From the NCBI RefSeq assembly GCF_004794465.1, contig NZ_SSDJ01000154.1, positions 1-39,929 of the forward strand: 39,929 nucleotides of DNA. The letters run 5' to 3'. Every line of letters starts with the position of its first letter. Position 1 is the first letter of the stretch. The notes under the pieces are model-generated. The model had not been told where the DNA came from. It ran no database searches and saw only the letters and a program-made list of their open reading frames with translations. The translations under genes and the position numbers were made by a program. Positions 30,205 to 38,839 of this stretch are shown here, one piece after another. This stretch comes from Microbacterium sp. K24 (GTDB lineage: Bacteria > Actinomycetota > Actinomycetes > Actinomycetales > Microbacteriaceae).

Positions 30205-31734
30205 ATGGCATCCGACGAGTACGTCGCCGAGGTCACCGGCGCATCCAAGTCGTACGGTCCGGTCGTCGCGCTGACCGACGTCAGCTTCGCGATCGCCCCC
30301 GGCGAGGTCCGTGCGCTGCTCGGCAAGAACGGTGCGGGCAAGTCGACGCTCATCCGTCTGCTGTCCGGGGCCGAGGCCCCGGACAGCGGCGAGGTCTTCC
30401 TCGGCGGCGAACTGCTCGGCGGCGCGGGCGTGGACGGCGCGCACCGGCTGGGGGTGCGCACCGTCTACCAGGAGCTCTCGCTGATCGGCAGCATGACCGT
30501 CGCCGAGAACATGTTCATGGGCCGCTGGCCCTCCTCGTTCGGCGCGCTGGACTACCGGCGGATGCATGCCGCGACGCGCGAGGCGCTGGCTCGGCTGGAT
30601 CTGCGCATCGACCCCGGTCGCGTCGTCGACGAGCTGAGCGTCGCGGATCAGCAGCTGGTCGAGATCGCGCGCGCCATCCACGACGAGCCTCGGCTCCTGA
30701 TCCTCGACGAGCCGACGAGCTCGCTGGCCGCGGCCGAGGTCGATCGCGTGCTCCGTGCCGTGCAGGCGATCGCCGCCAGCGGTGTCGCCGTGCTCTACGT
30801 CAGCCACCGGCTCGGCGAGATCAGGAAGATCGCGAGCACCGCCTCGGTGATGCGGGATGGCCGCCTGATCGACACCCGCAGCCTGGCCGAGGTGGACACC
30901 CGCGAGGTCGTGCAGATGATGATCGGGAACGCCGTCGACGACTTCGCCCCGATCAGCGAGGCGACGTCGGATCCCGGCGCCGTCGTGCTCGAAGTCTCCG
31001 ACATCCACGAGGAGCCGTATCTGCACGGCGCCTCGCTCACCCTGCACGAGGGCGAGGTGCTCGGCATCGCCGGAGTGCTCGGGAGCGGACGCACCGAGCT
31101 GCTGCAGATCATCAGCGGCCTCACGGCGCCGGCGTCGGGAACGGTGCGGGTGCGGGGTCGCGATCTCACCGGTCGCGGACATCGGGCGGCCCTGCGCAGC
31201 GGGGTGGGGATGACCCCGGAGAGCCGCAAGCAGGACGGGATCTTCCCGGCCCTCGGCGTCGACGAGAACATGCTCGCCTCGGATTGGAAGGCCGTGTCCT
31301 CCGGCGGATTCACGTCTCCCCGCAAGATGGTCGACGCCGCTCGCGCGCTGATCGACCGACTCCACATCAAGACCGCCTCGCCCCGCGCCGAGATCGACAC
31401 CCTCAGCGGCGGCAACCAGCAGAAGGCCGTGATCGGCCGATGGCTGCACGCACGCAGCGACATCCTCCTCCTCGACGAGCCGACCCGCGGGGTCGACGTC
31501 GAGGCGAAGGCGCAGATCTACGCGCTGATGCGGGATCTGGCCGCCGCCGGCACCTCGATCGTCTTCGTGTCGAGCGAGATGGAAGAGCTGCCGTCCGTCT
31601 GCGACCGGGTGATCGTCCTCCGCGGAGGACGGATCGTCGAGGAGCACCGGGCGCCTCGGATCAACACCGACGCCATCCTCACGAGCGCCATCGCCGGCCC
31701 TGATCTTCCCTCTGATCGGAAGGACCCCTCATGA
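30205..31734 (+). CDS. Sugar ABC transporter ATPase, two nucleotide-binding domains (RbsA type)
   Basis: The 509-residue protein is a fused pair of ABC ATPases. The first domain has Walker A GKNGAGKST and Walker B LLILDEPTS, with a weak signature LSVADQQ. The second has a degenerate Walker A GVLGSGRTE, a good signature LSGGNQQK and Walker B ILLLDEPTRGVD. This asymmetry is normal for RbsA/MglA/XylG. It powers import by the permease coded next, whose ATG overlaps its stop (ATGA at 31731). A ribosome site ggaagaagg lies upstream. Confidence 0.95.
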   Translation: MASDEYVAEVTGASKSYGPVVALTDVSFAIAPGEVRALLGKNGAGKSTLIRLLSGAEAPDSGEVFLGGELLGGAGVDGAHRLGVRTVYQELSLIGSMTVAENMFMGRWPSSFGALDYRRMHAATREALARLDLRIDPGRVVDELSVADQQLVEIARAIHDEPRLLILDEPTSSLAAAEVDRVLRAVQAIAASGVAVLYVSHRLGEIRKIASTASVMRDGRLIDTRSLAEVDTREVVQMMIGNAVDDFAPISEATSDPGAVVLEVSDIHEEPYLHGASLTLHEGEVLGIAGVLGSGRTELLQIISGLTAPASGTVRVRGRDLTGRGHRAALRSGVGMTPESRKQDGIFPALGVDENMLASDWKAVSSGGFTSPRKMVDAARALIDRLHIKTASPRAEIDTLSGGNQQKAVIGRWLHARSDILLLDEPTRGVDVEAKAQIYALMRDLAAAGTSIVFVSSEMEELPSVCDRVIVLRGGRIVEEHRAPRINTDAILTSAIAGPDLPSDRKDPS

Positions 31735-32735
31735 CAACGACGTCGAGCACCCCCACCCGGAGCACACGCGCTCCGCTCTTCCGTGCTCTCAACACGCAGC
31801 GCATCAACGAGATCGGGCTCGCCGTCGCGATCATCGTCCTCGCGATCGTCCTCGCCAGCGTGGCCCCCGGTTTCGCGACCGGGAACAACGTGTGGAGCAT
31901 CCTCCGCGACGCGGCCACCGTCGGCATCGTCGCGTGGGGAGCGACCCTCGTCATCGTCGCGGGCGAGATCGACATCAGCATCGGCCCGGCGGTCGCCTTC
32001 TGGTCGGTGATGCTCGCCGAGATGGCGGGGCCGTGGGGCATCGGCCTCCCGGGCGGAATGATCGCGGTCCTCGTCGGCGGTCTCGTCGTCGGAGGCCTGG
32101 CCGGATGGCTCCGCGCCGTTCTCGGCATCCCCTCGTTCATCGTCACGCTCGGTCTCTGGAGCGCCTACCGCGGGCTCGCCCAGTTCATGACCAACGCCCT
32201 GCCCGTGCCCGTCGAGACCAACGACTTCCTCGATCTCCTCGCCGGGTCCATCGGACCGGTGCCGACACCCGTCGTGGTCTTCTTCCTGCTGTTCGTCGTC
32301 TTCTATTTCGTGTCGACCCGCACGAGCTTCGGCCGATCGGTCTTCGCGGTCGGCGGCAACGCGCGTGCGGCGATGCTCTCCGGCATCCACGTGACGCGCA
32401 CCCGGATCGCCGTGTTCGCGATCACCGGCCTGCTCGCGGCCGTCGTCGGCATCCTGCTCACGGCGCGCCTCGGGTCGGGCAACAGCGGGGCGGCGACCGG
32501 GCTCGAGTTCGACGTGATCGCCGCCGTCGTCGTCGGCGGCACGGCACTCGCCGGAGGACGCGGCTCGATGCTCGGCACGCTCCTCGGCGTCATCTTCATC
32601 GCGATGATCGGCAACGGCCTCATCCTCCTGGGCGTCAACTCGTACATCCAGGACGTCGTGTCGGGCGCGATCATCGTGGTCTCCGTCCTGATCAACATCC
32701 TCCTGAGCAGGCGAGGGAAGAAGACCGTTGACTGA
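31731..32735 (+). CDS. Sugar ABC transporter permease (RbsC type)
   Basis: The 334-residue membrane protein has about nine or ten hydrophobic segments and the family motifs GEIDISIG (after helix 2), IPSFIVTLG, GGNARAAMLSGI and GGTALAGGRGS. It forms the homodimeric pore of the importer. Its start overlaps the ATPase stop. The gap to the next gene, an isomerase-fold protein, is 45 bases with a weak ribosome site. Confidence 0.95.
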   Translation: MTTTSSTPTRSTRAPLFRALNTQRINEIGLAVAIIVLAIVLASVAPGFATGNNVWSILRDAATVGIVAWGATLVIVAGEIDISIGPAVAFWSVMLAEMAGPWGIGLPGGMIAVLVGGLVVGGLAGWLRAVLGIPSFIVTLGLWSAYRGLAQFMTNALPVPVETNDFLDLLAGSIGPVPTPVVVFFLLFVVFYFVSTRTSFGRSVFAVGGNARAAMLSGIHVTRTRIAVFAITGLLAAVVGILLTARLGSGNSGAATGLEFDVIAAVVVGGTALAGGRGSMLGTLLGVIFIAMIGNGLILLGVNSYIQDVVSGAIIVVSVLINILLSRRGKKTVD

Positions 32736-32780
32736 CCACTCCGCCGTCCGCTTGCCGCACACAGAGAACCGAGGCCGACC

Positions 32781-34235
32781 ATGACATCTCACCCGTTTCC
32801 CGTGATCGCTCCGGAGCCGCTGACCCGCGTGACCTCCGAGCATCCGAAGATCGCGCTCGTCTCGGGCGGACTCGGCGTGTACTGGGGCCAGTTCGACGGA
32901 CTGCTCGACACCGTGCGCTCGTCGGCGGCCACGATCGCCTCCCGGATCGAGGGCATCGGCGCCACGGTCACCGACTTCGGCGTGGTGTCCGACCCGGTCG
33001 ACGGAGCCGCCGCAGCCGACCGCATCCGGCAGGCCGACGTCGACCTGATCGTGCTCTTCGTGTCGACGTACATGACCAGCGCGCAGGTGCTGCCCATCTT
33101 CAAATACGGCGGTGCGCCGATCCTGCTCGTCTGCCTGCAGCCCGGCCGGAGCATGGACCACGAGAACTTCGGAACCGGGGACTGGCTCGGCTACGCGGGT
33201 TCGGCGGGGCTCCCCGAGATGTGCGTCGCGCTGGAGCGTCTCGGACTGCCTGCCCGCAGCGTCTCCGGTCACCTCGACGACGAGCGCGCCTGGGAGAAGA
33301 TCGGCCGCTACATCCGGGCGACCGGCGTGGTGGCCACGCTGCGCCGCGGCCGATACGGCCTGCTCGGACACCTCTATCCCGGGATGTTCGACATCGCGTC
33401 GAACATCACGTCGACCTACGCCACCTTCGGCGGTCATGTCGAGATCCTCGAGCTCGACGACCTGCGGCGGTTGTACGAGGGCGTGACCGACGAGGATGCC
33501 GAGACCAAGCTCCGCACGGTCGAGCAGATCTTCTCGATCGATTCCGGCGCCGATCGCGAGAACATCCGTTTCCAGGCGCAGGTGTCGGTCGCCCTCGACC
33601 GGCTCATCGAGGAGTACGACCTCGACACGCTCGCGTACTTCCACATGGGCAACTCCGACGACATCTACAGTCGGCTCGCCACCGCGTTCCCGATCGGCGC
33701 CACCCTGCTGTCGACCCGCGGCATTCCGACCGTCACCGAGTTCGAGCTCCGTGCCGGGCTCGCGATGCTCATCACCGGACAGCTCGGAGGCGGCGGGACC
33801 TTCACCGAAGGGCAGGCCCTCGACTTCGACCGAGGGCACGTGGAACTCGGACACAACGACGCGGCGGACGCGTCGCTCACCTCCGACCGTCCGGTGCTGC
33901 GCAACCTCGAGGTCTTCCACGGCAAGTCCGGCGGCGGAGCATCCGTCGAGGCCACTGTGCGCCCCGGTCCCGTCACCCAGTTCTCCATCGGGGAGATGCA
34001 CGACGGGCGCCTGCGCTTCATCGCGTCCGAGGGCACGGCCGTCGCGGGACCCGCCATCAGGATCGGCAACACCACGACGCGCGTCGACTTCGGATGCGAC
34101 CCGGGGGACTGGACCGACGCCTGGGCGCAGTCCGGATCGACCCACCACTGGTCGATGGCGGTCGGCCACCTGGCGAGGGACATCGAGGTGCTCGCCGACC
34201 TGCTCGGCGCGGAGTTCCGCCGGATCCAGCCGTAG
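32781..34235 (+). CDS. L-arabinose/L-fucose isomerase-fold protein, copy A
   Basis: The 484-residue protein has the aldose-ketose isomerase layout (N-terminal Rossmann-like part KIALVSGGLGVYWGQF, YMTSAQVLPI; C-terminal part with metal site). Candidate metal ligands are Glu343 (TFTEG), His380 (FHGKSGGG) and His455-His456 (THHW, followed by VGH at 463). In copy B the corresponding GHDG carries Asp359; here it is GHND, with Asn359 and Asp360. The copies are colinear at every one of these positions, so this is a duplicated pair. Copy A may have changed activity or partner role. Substrate unknown; probably an L-sugar or deoxy-sugar. Confidence 0.85.
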   Translation: MTSHPFPVIAPEPLTRVTSEHPKIALVSGGLGVYWGQFDGLLDTVRSSAATIASRIEGIGATVTDFGVVSDPVDGAAAADRIRQADVDLIVLFVSTYMTSAQVLPIFKYGGAPILLVCLQPGRSMDHENFGTGDWLGYAGSAGLPEMCVALERLGLPARSVSGHLDDERAWEKIGRYIRATGVVATLRRGRYGLLGHLYPGMFDIASNITSTYATFGGHVEILELDDLRRLYEGVTDEDAETKLRTVEQIFSIDSGADRENIRFQAQVSVALDRLIEEYDLDTLAYFHMGNSDDIYSRLATAFPIGATLLSTRGIPTVTEFELRAGLAMLITGQLGGGGTFTEGQALDFDRGHVELGHNDAADASLTSDRPVLRNLEVFHGKSGGGASVEATVRPGPVTQFSIGEMHDGRLRFIASEGTAVAGPAIRIGNTTTRVDFGCDPGDWTDAWAQSGSTHHWSMAVGHLARDIEVLADLLGAEFRRIQP

Positions 34236-34300
34236 GCCCCGCCGGACAGACACACAGACACAGACGTACAGACAGAGAGAAAGAGAACCAGGAGATCACC
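34236..34300 (+). repeat. CAGACA-rich spacer between the isomerase paralogues
   Basis: The 65-base gap contains repeated cagaca/cagac units (about 34246-34277) followed by a gagagaaagagaa purine run and the ribosome site ccaggag. Low complexity and AT-richer than the surrounding DNA, it could vary in length and so alter translation of copy B. Confidence 0.6.
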
Positions 34301-35758
34301 ATGAGCGATGATCGGCGTGCCCGTACCGCAGAACTTCTTCCCCGCATCCGGCGCCGCAAGACGCGCATCGGCCTCGTCGCCGGAGGACTCGGAGCCTACT
34401 GGCCACAGTTCCCCGATCTGCTGCCGCAGCTGAAGGAGTCGTCCCGGTACGTCACCGAGCGGTTCCAGAAGCTCGACGCCGACGTGACCGACGTGGGGTT
34501 CATCTCGGACCCGCAGGAGGCAGCGGTCGCGGCGGAGAAGCTCCGGATCGCCGACCCCGACCTCATCGTCGTGTTCCTGACCACGTACCTCACCGCGTCG
34601 ATGGTGCTGCCGATAGCTCAGCGGTCCGGTGCCCCCGTGCTGGTCATCGATCTCCAGCCGACGGAGTCGATGGACCACGCGACCTTCGACACGGGGCAGT
34701 GGCTGGCGTACTGCGGACAGTGCGCGGTCCCCGAGGTCGGGAACGTGTTCCGCCGCGGCGGGATCGAGTTCCGCTCCGTCTCGGGATACCTCCGCGACGA
34801 GCACGCCTGGACGCGGATCGAGCGATGGATCGCCGCGGCGGATGTGCGCGCGACCCTCCGGCACGCGCGGCACGGCCTGATGGGCCACCTCTACCCGGGG
34901 ATGCTCGACGTGTCCACCGACCTGACCTCGGTGGCCACCCAGTTCGGCTCGCACGTCGAGGTCGTCGAGTTCGACGACCTGCGGGTGCGCGTCCAGCAGG
35001 TGACCGATGCGGAGGTGACGGAGCGCGTCGCGCTGGCACGCGAGGTGTTCGTGCTCGACGAGAAGACCGTCGACGAGGACGACCTCGCCTGGGGCGCGAA
35101 GGTGTCGGTCGGACTCGACCGGCTCGTCGACGACTTCGCGCTGGACTCGATGGCCTACTACCACCGCGGACTCAACGGCGAACAGCACGAGCGCCTCGGC
35201 GCGGGCATGATCCTCGGCGCCTCGCTGCTCACGGCGCGCGGCATCCCGATGGCCGGCGAGTACGAGCTGCGGAACAGCATCGCGATGCTCGTCGCCGACA
35301 CCCTCGGCGCCGGCGGGTCGTTCACCGAGATCCAGGCGCTGAACTTCTTCGACGGGGTGGTGGAGATGGGGCACGACGGGCCTGCGCACCTCGCCATCAG
35401 TCAGCGCGATCCGCTGCTGCGCGGGCTCGGCATCTACCACGGCAAGCGCGGATGGGGAGTGAGCGTCGAGTTCGACGTGAAGGCCGGTCCGGTCACCACC
35501 TTCGGGATCGGGCAGGAGCGCGACGGCCGCTACGTCTTCGTCGCGTCGGAGGGGGAGGTCGTCCCCGGCCCGCTCCTCCAGATCGGCAACACGACCTCGC
35601 GCGTCGACTTCGGCTGCCACCCCGGTGAGTGGGTCGACGAGTGGAGCGCGAGCGGTGTCGACCACCACTGGGCTCTGTCGACCGGTCACCGCGCGCAGGA
35701 CTTCCAGGCGGCGGCGAACCTGCTCGGCATCGAGTTCCGCGAGGTCTCCGTCCGCTAG
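34301..35758 (+). CDS. L-arabinose/L-fucose isomerase-fold protein, copy B
   Basis: The 485-residue protein is colinear with copy A: Glu343 (FTEI), His358-Asp359 (MGHDGPAH), His380 (YHGKRGWG), His455-His456 (DHHW) and His463 all fall at the same residue numbers. In L-fucose isomerase the Mn2+ ligands are Glu, Asp and His, so this copy keeps a plausible complete set. It should isomerise an aldose to a ketose. No kinase follows in the operon. Ribosome site ccaggag sits before the ATG. N-terminal domain begins RIGLVAGGLGAYWPQF. Confidence 0.87.
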   Translation: MSDDRRARTAELLPRIRRRKTRIGLVAGGLGAYWPQFPDLLPQLKESSRYVTERFQKLDADVTDVGFISDPQEAAVAAEKLRIADPDLIVVFLTTYLTASMVLPIAQRSGAPVLVIDLQPTESMDHATFDTGQWLAYCGQCAVPEVGNVFRRGGIEFRSVSGYLRDEHAWTRIERWIAAADVRATLRHARHGLMGHLYPGMLDVSTDLTSVATQFGSHVEVVEFDDLRVRVQQVTDAEVTERVALAREVFVLDEKTVDEDDLAWGAKVSVGLDRLVDDFALDSMAYYHRGLNGEQHERLGAGMILGASLLTARGIPMAGEYELRNSIAMLVADTLGAGGSFTEIQALNFFDGVVEMGHDGPAHLAISQRDPLLRGLGIYHGKRGWGVSVEFDVKAGPVTTFGIGQERDGRYVFVASEGEVVPGPLLQIGNTTSRVDFGCHPGEWVDEWSASGVDHHWALSTGHRAQDFQAAANLLGIEFREVSVR

Positions 35759-35827
35759 TCGAGATCTCGTCCGCACAGCACTTCACGGCGCCCGCGACGG
35801 GTGCGAACATCATCGAAGGAGAAACCC

Positions 35828-37135
35828 ATGAAACTCGGCAGCACCTCCACGACCGGATGGCGGGCGACCATCGCCGTCGCCATGTCGAACTACATCGAGG
35901 CGGGCTCGATCATCGCCATCGCCACCAGCCTCGGCTTCTGGCAGGCGGAGCTCGGATTCGGCGACCTCACGGCGGGACTGCTCGCCGCCTTCAGCGCGAA
36001 CGCCTTCGGCGCCGCCATCGGCGCGATGCTCGGCGGGCCGCTGAGCGACAAGCTGGGTCGCAAGTTCATCTACACCTACGACCTCGTCGTGTTCATGATC
36101 GGCATCCTGCTCGCGGCGTTCGCCGTCAATGTGCCGATGCTGTTCCTCGGGTTCATCCTCACCGGCATCGCGGTCGGAGCCGGGGTCCCGGCATCCTGGA
36201 CCTACATCGCCGAGCAGGCGCCGTCGAAGGACCGCGCCAAGCACGTCGGCACCGCGCAGCTCGCCTGGTCGTTCGGTCCGCTCGTCGGCTTCGCGCTCGC
36301 CGCCCTCCTCGCACCGCTCGAGCTCTTCGGCAGCCGGATGATCTTCATCCACCTCTTCATCGTCGCCGCGATCGTGTGGTGGGTGCGGCAGGGACTGCCC
36401 GAGTCGCAGCTCTGGAAGGACCAGAAGGCCGGCCGCGATCGGGACGCCGTCCCTTCTGCCACCGGGCGGGGCTTCGGAGCGCTGCTCTCGAAGCGCGTCA
36501 ACGTCAAGGCGCTGCTGTTCCTCTTCGGGATCTACGGGTTCTGGGGCGTCGTCGCCGGTCAAGCCGGCATCTTCATGCCCCGCGTGTACGCGGCGGCGGG
36601 TGTCGAGAGCGTCGTCGAGCAGAGTCTCCTCCAGGTGCTGGTGTGGGGATGCACGGTCATCGCCACGTACTTCGGCTTCATGCAGCTGGCCGACCGGATG
36701 TCGCGTCGCCTGCTGTATGTCATCGGTGCGGCCCTCGGCATCCTCGGGTGGATCGTGCTCGTCTTCGGCGAACCGGGAACGGCGACGCTCGTGACCTTCG
36801 CGGTGACGTGGGGTCTGTCGTGCGGCATCGGCGCGCAGGCGTTCTACGGCCTCTGGGCCAGCGAGCTCTTCGCCACCCGCTACCGTGCGAGCGCGCAGGG
36901 TCTGCTGTTCTTCGCCGCACGGCTGGCGATCGGCTTCCTGAGCTACTTCTTCCCCGTGCTGCTCACCTCCGTCGGCGTGCCGAACGTGGGCCTCATCATG
37001 GTCGGCTTCCTCACCGTCGCGCTGCTCGTCGGGGCGATCTGGGCGCCGCGCACGCAGGGGAAGAGCCTGCAGGAGATCGAGGACGAGCGCTACGGCACTC
37101 CGGTCGCCGCGTCCGAGGGGACGGCGGCCCGATGA
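35828..37135 (+). CDS. MFS transporter, sugar or sugar-acid type
   Basis: The 435-residue protein has twelve hydrophobic helices and the MFS loop 2-3 motif GGPLSDKLGRKFIY, with a repeat-half motif LADRMSRRLLYV. The sequence PASWTYIAEQAP is similar to the sugar porter/inositol-type region. The ATG at 35828 has a strong site gaaggag 6 bases upstream. It ends by overlap with the mutarotase gene (ATGA at 37132). An operon with both an ABC importer and an MFS carrier may import two forms of a substrate, or one may export a product. Confidence 0.9.
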   Translation: MKLGSTSTTGWRATIAVAMSNYIEAGSIIAIATSLGFWQAELGFGDLTAGLLAAFSANAFGAAIGAMLGGPLSDKLGRKFIYTYDLVVFMIGILLAAFAVNVPMLFLGFILTGIAVGAGVPASWTYIAEQAPSKDRAKHVGTAQLAWSFGPLVGFALAALLAPLELFGSRMIFIHLFIVAAIVWWVRQGLPESQLWKDQKAGRDRDAVPSATGRGFGALLSKRVNVKALLFLFGIYGFWGVVAGQAGIFMPRVYAAAGVESVVEQSLLQVLVWGCTVIATYFGFMQLADRMSRRLLYVIGAALGILGWIVLVFGEPGTATLVTFAVTWGLSCGIGAQAFYGLWASELFATRYRASAQGLLFFAARLAIGFLSYFFPVLLTSVGVPNVGLIMVGFLTVALLVGAIWAPRTQGKSLQEIEDERYGTPVAASEGTAAR

Positions 37136-37473
37136 CGTCGTCGCCGCGCACTCCCGGCGTGCAGCGCGTGTGCTTCACGATGCAGCTCCGACCGGATCGC
37201 ATCGAGGACTACCTGCGCGATCACGCCGATGTCTGGCCCGAGATGCTCGCCGCTCTCACCGAGGCCGGATGGTCGAACTACTCCCTCTTCCTCCGGCGAT
37301 CCGACGGGATGGTCGTCGGCTACCTGGAGACCGAGGATTTCGCCCGGGCGCAGTCGAGCTTGGCTCGTCGGGAGGTGAATGCCCGCTGGCAGTCATCGAT
37401 GGCGGAGTACTTCGAGAGCGGACGGCCCGACGCCGCGCTCGACGAACTCGAGGAGTACTTCCACCTCGCCTGA
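37132..37473 (+). CDS. L-rhamnose mutarotase-like protein (RhaM/DUF718)
   Basis: The 113-residue protein aligns with RhaM over its length: QRVCFTMQLRPDRIEDYLRDH, then DVWPEMLAALTEAGWSNYSLFL, then WQSSMAEYF and a C-terminal EYFHLA like the QEVFYLP end of the E. coli protein. His31 is in the place of the catalytic His22. It interconverts anomers of a 6-deoxy-hexose or related pyranose, preparing the form used by the isomerases or transporter. Translation is coupled to the MFS gene. Confidence 0.92.
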   Translation: MTSSPRTPGVQRVCFTMQLRPDRIEDYLRDHADVWPEMLAALTEAGWSNYSLFLRRSDGMVVGYLETEDFARAQSSLARREVNARWQSSMAEYFESGRPDAALDELEEYFHLA

Positions 37474-37554
37474 TGTTCGAGGGTCGGGCCGGCGGGGTGA
37501 GAACCGGGCGAAGATGGATGAGGCATCCCCGCCGCCCGACCGACAGGAGCACGC

Positions 37555-38721
37555 ATGACCCTCGCCTCCGCCTTCGACGCCATCGACGTCGACCACCTCC
37601 GCCGCATCGGCGGGCTGAAATGGTCGATGTTCCCGGATGCGGTCGGCGCCTTCGTGGCCGAGATGGACTTCGGCGTCGCGCCGGGCATCTCGCGGGCGCT
37701 GCACGCCGCCGTCGACCAGGGGCTGTTCGGCTACCTGCCGGCGACGCTGTCGGACGAGATGTCGGCGGCGACCTCCGAGTGGCTGAACGACATGTACGGC
37801 TGGGCCGTGCCGGCATCCGACGTCCACCCGATCGCGGATGTCATCCAGGGTCTTCAGCTGGCGATGGAGCATTTCTCCCGTCCGGACGCACCCGTGATCG
37901 TGCCGACACCGGCGTACATGCCGTTCCTCTCGGTGCCGCCGATGGCGGGGCGCGAGGTCATCCAGGTGCCGATGACGGTGACCGACGGCCGCTACGCGCT
38001 CGACCTCGACGGCATCGACGCCGCCTTCCGCGCGGGGGCGAGCCTGCTGATCCTCTGCAATCCGTACAACCCGGTCGGGCGGGTGTTCGACCGGGAGGAG
38101 CTGCTCGCGGTGAGCGAGGTCGTGGAGCGGCACGGCGGACGGGTGTTCTCCGACGAGATCCACGCGCCGCTCGTCTACACGCCGGCGGCGCACGTGCCGT
38201 ACGCCTCGATCTCGGATGCCGCGGCCGCCCACACCGTCACCGCGACCTCCGCGTCGAAGGCCTGGAACCTGCCGGGACTCAAGACGGCTCAGATCATCCT
38301 CAGCAACGAGGCCGATCGCGCCGTCTGGGAGCCGATCGGGATGATGGCCTCGCACGGGGCGAGCAACCTGGGCGTCATCGCGAACACGGCGGCCTACCGC
38401 GACGATCGCGCCTGGCTCGCCGAGGTCGTGCAGTATCTCGACGGCAACCGCCGGTTCCTCGGTGAGGCCCTCGCCGCGAAGATCCCCGAGATCGACTACC
38501 GGGCACCCGAGGGCACGTACATCGGCTGGCTCGACGCGCGGGCGCTCGATCTCGGCGAGCAGCCTGCCGAGTTCTTCCGCGAGAAGGCGGGCGTCGCGCT
38601 GACCGACGGATCGGCGACCGGGCTCGCCGGCGTCGGGTTCATGCGGTTCGTGTTCGCGACCCCGCGCCCGATCATCGAGCAGGCTGTCGACCGGATGGCG
38701 GAGGCGCTGGCGCGGCGCTGA
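37555..38721 (+). CDS. MalY/PatB-type PLP C-S lyase / aminotransferase
   Basis: The 388-residue enzyme is of the fold-type I PLP family: opening RRIGGLKWSMFPD with FVAEMDFGVAP, the cofactor loop NPYNPVGR, SDEIHAPLVY, and Lys235 in ATSASKAWNLPGLK binding PLP. MalY/PatB proteins are cystathionine beta-lyases (releasing homocysteine, pyruvate and ammonia); some members are aminotransferases. ATG 37555 has caggagc upstream. It lies 81 bases after the mutarotase; no connection with the sugar pathway is evident, so it may be a separate unit. Confidence 0.9.
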   Translation: MTLASAFDAIDVDHLRRIGGLKWSMFPDAVGAFVAEMDFGVAPGISRALHAAVDQGLFGYLPATLSDEMSAATSEWLNDMYGWAVPASDVHPIADVIQGLQLAMEHFSRPDAPVIVPTPAYMPFLSVPPMAGREVIQVPMTVTDGRYALDLDGIDAAFRAGASLLILCNPYNPVGRVFDREELLAVSEVVERHGGRVFSDEIHAPLVYTPAAHVPYASISDAAAAHTVTATSASKAWNLPGLKTAQIILSNEADRAVWEPIGMMASHGASNLGVIANTAAYRDDRAWLAEVVQYLDGNRRFLGEALAAKIPEIDYRAPEGTYIGWLDARALDLGEQPAEFFREKAGVALTDGSATGLAGVGFMRFVFATPRPIIEQAVDRMAEALARR

Positions 38722-38770
38722 GGCCGGGCTGCGGGACTCGGCAGATCGGGACACGTTCGGGTCCAGGTGT

Positions 38771-38799
38771 TTGATTATCGTCTGCGCACGCCCTAACCT
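38771..38799 (+). promoter_or_regulatory. Promoter of the iol operon
   Basis: TTGATT (38771-38776) and TAACCT (38794-38799) with a 17-base spacer. Transcription would begin around 38806, inside the inverted repeat listed next. Confidence 0.65.
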
Positions 38800-38815
38800 C
38801 TTTGTAAGAACAAAG
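38800..38815. promoter_or_regulatory. Operator-like inverted repeat at the iol start
   Basis: CTTTGT-aaga-ACAAAG, adjoining the -10. cctctttg (38797-38804) can also pair with caaagagg (38825-38832), which includes the ribosome site. A likely repressor site for an inositol regulator outside this window. Confidence 0.6.
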
Positions 38816-38839
38816 TCTCCTGATCAAAGAGGATCACCC

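Noticed and set aside
31518..34253. Long minus-strand open frame (over 900 codons) across the ABC operon
   Set aside because: It is antisense to three clear genes, its product is a low-complexity Arg/Asp/Glu/Gly-rich text, and it matches no family. Such frames are expected opposite GC-rich genes.
38771..38839. ATG start for iolC at 38771
   Set aside because: It would overlap the -35/-10 pair and the operator, and adds residues not found in IolC proteins. TTG at 38840 has a good ribosome site.
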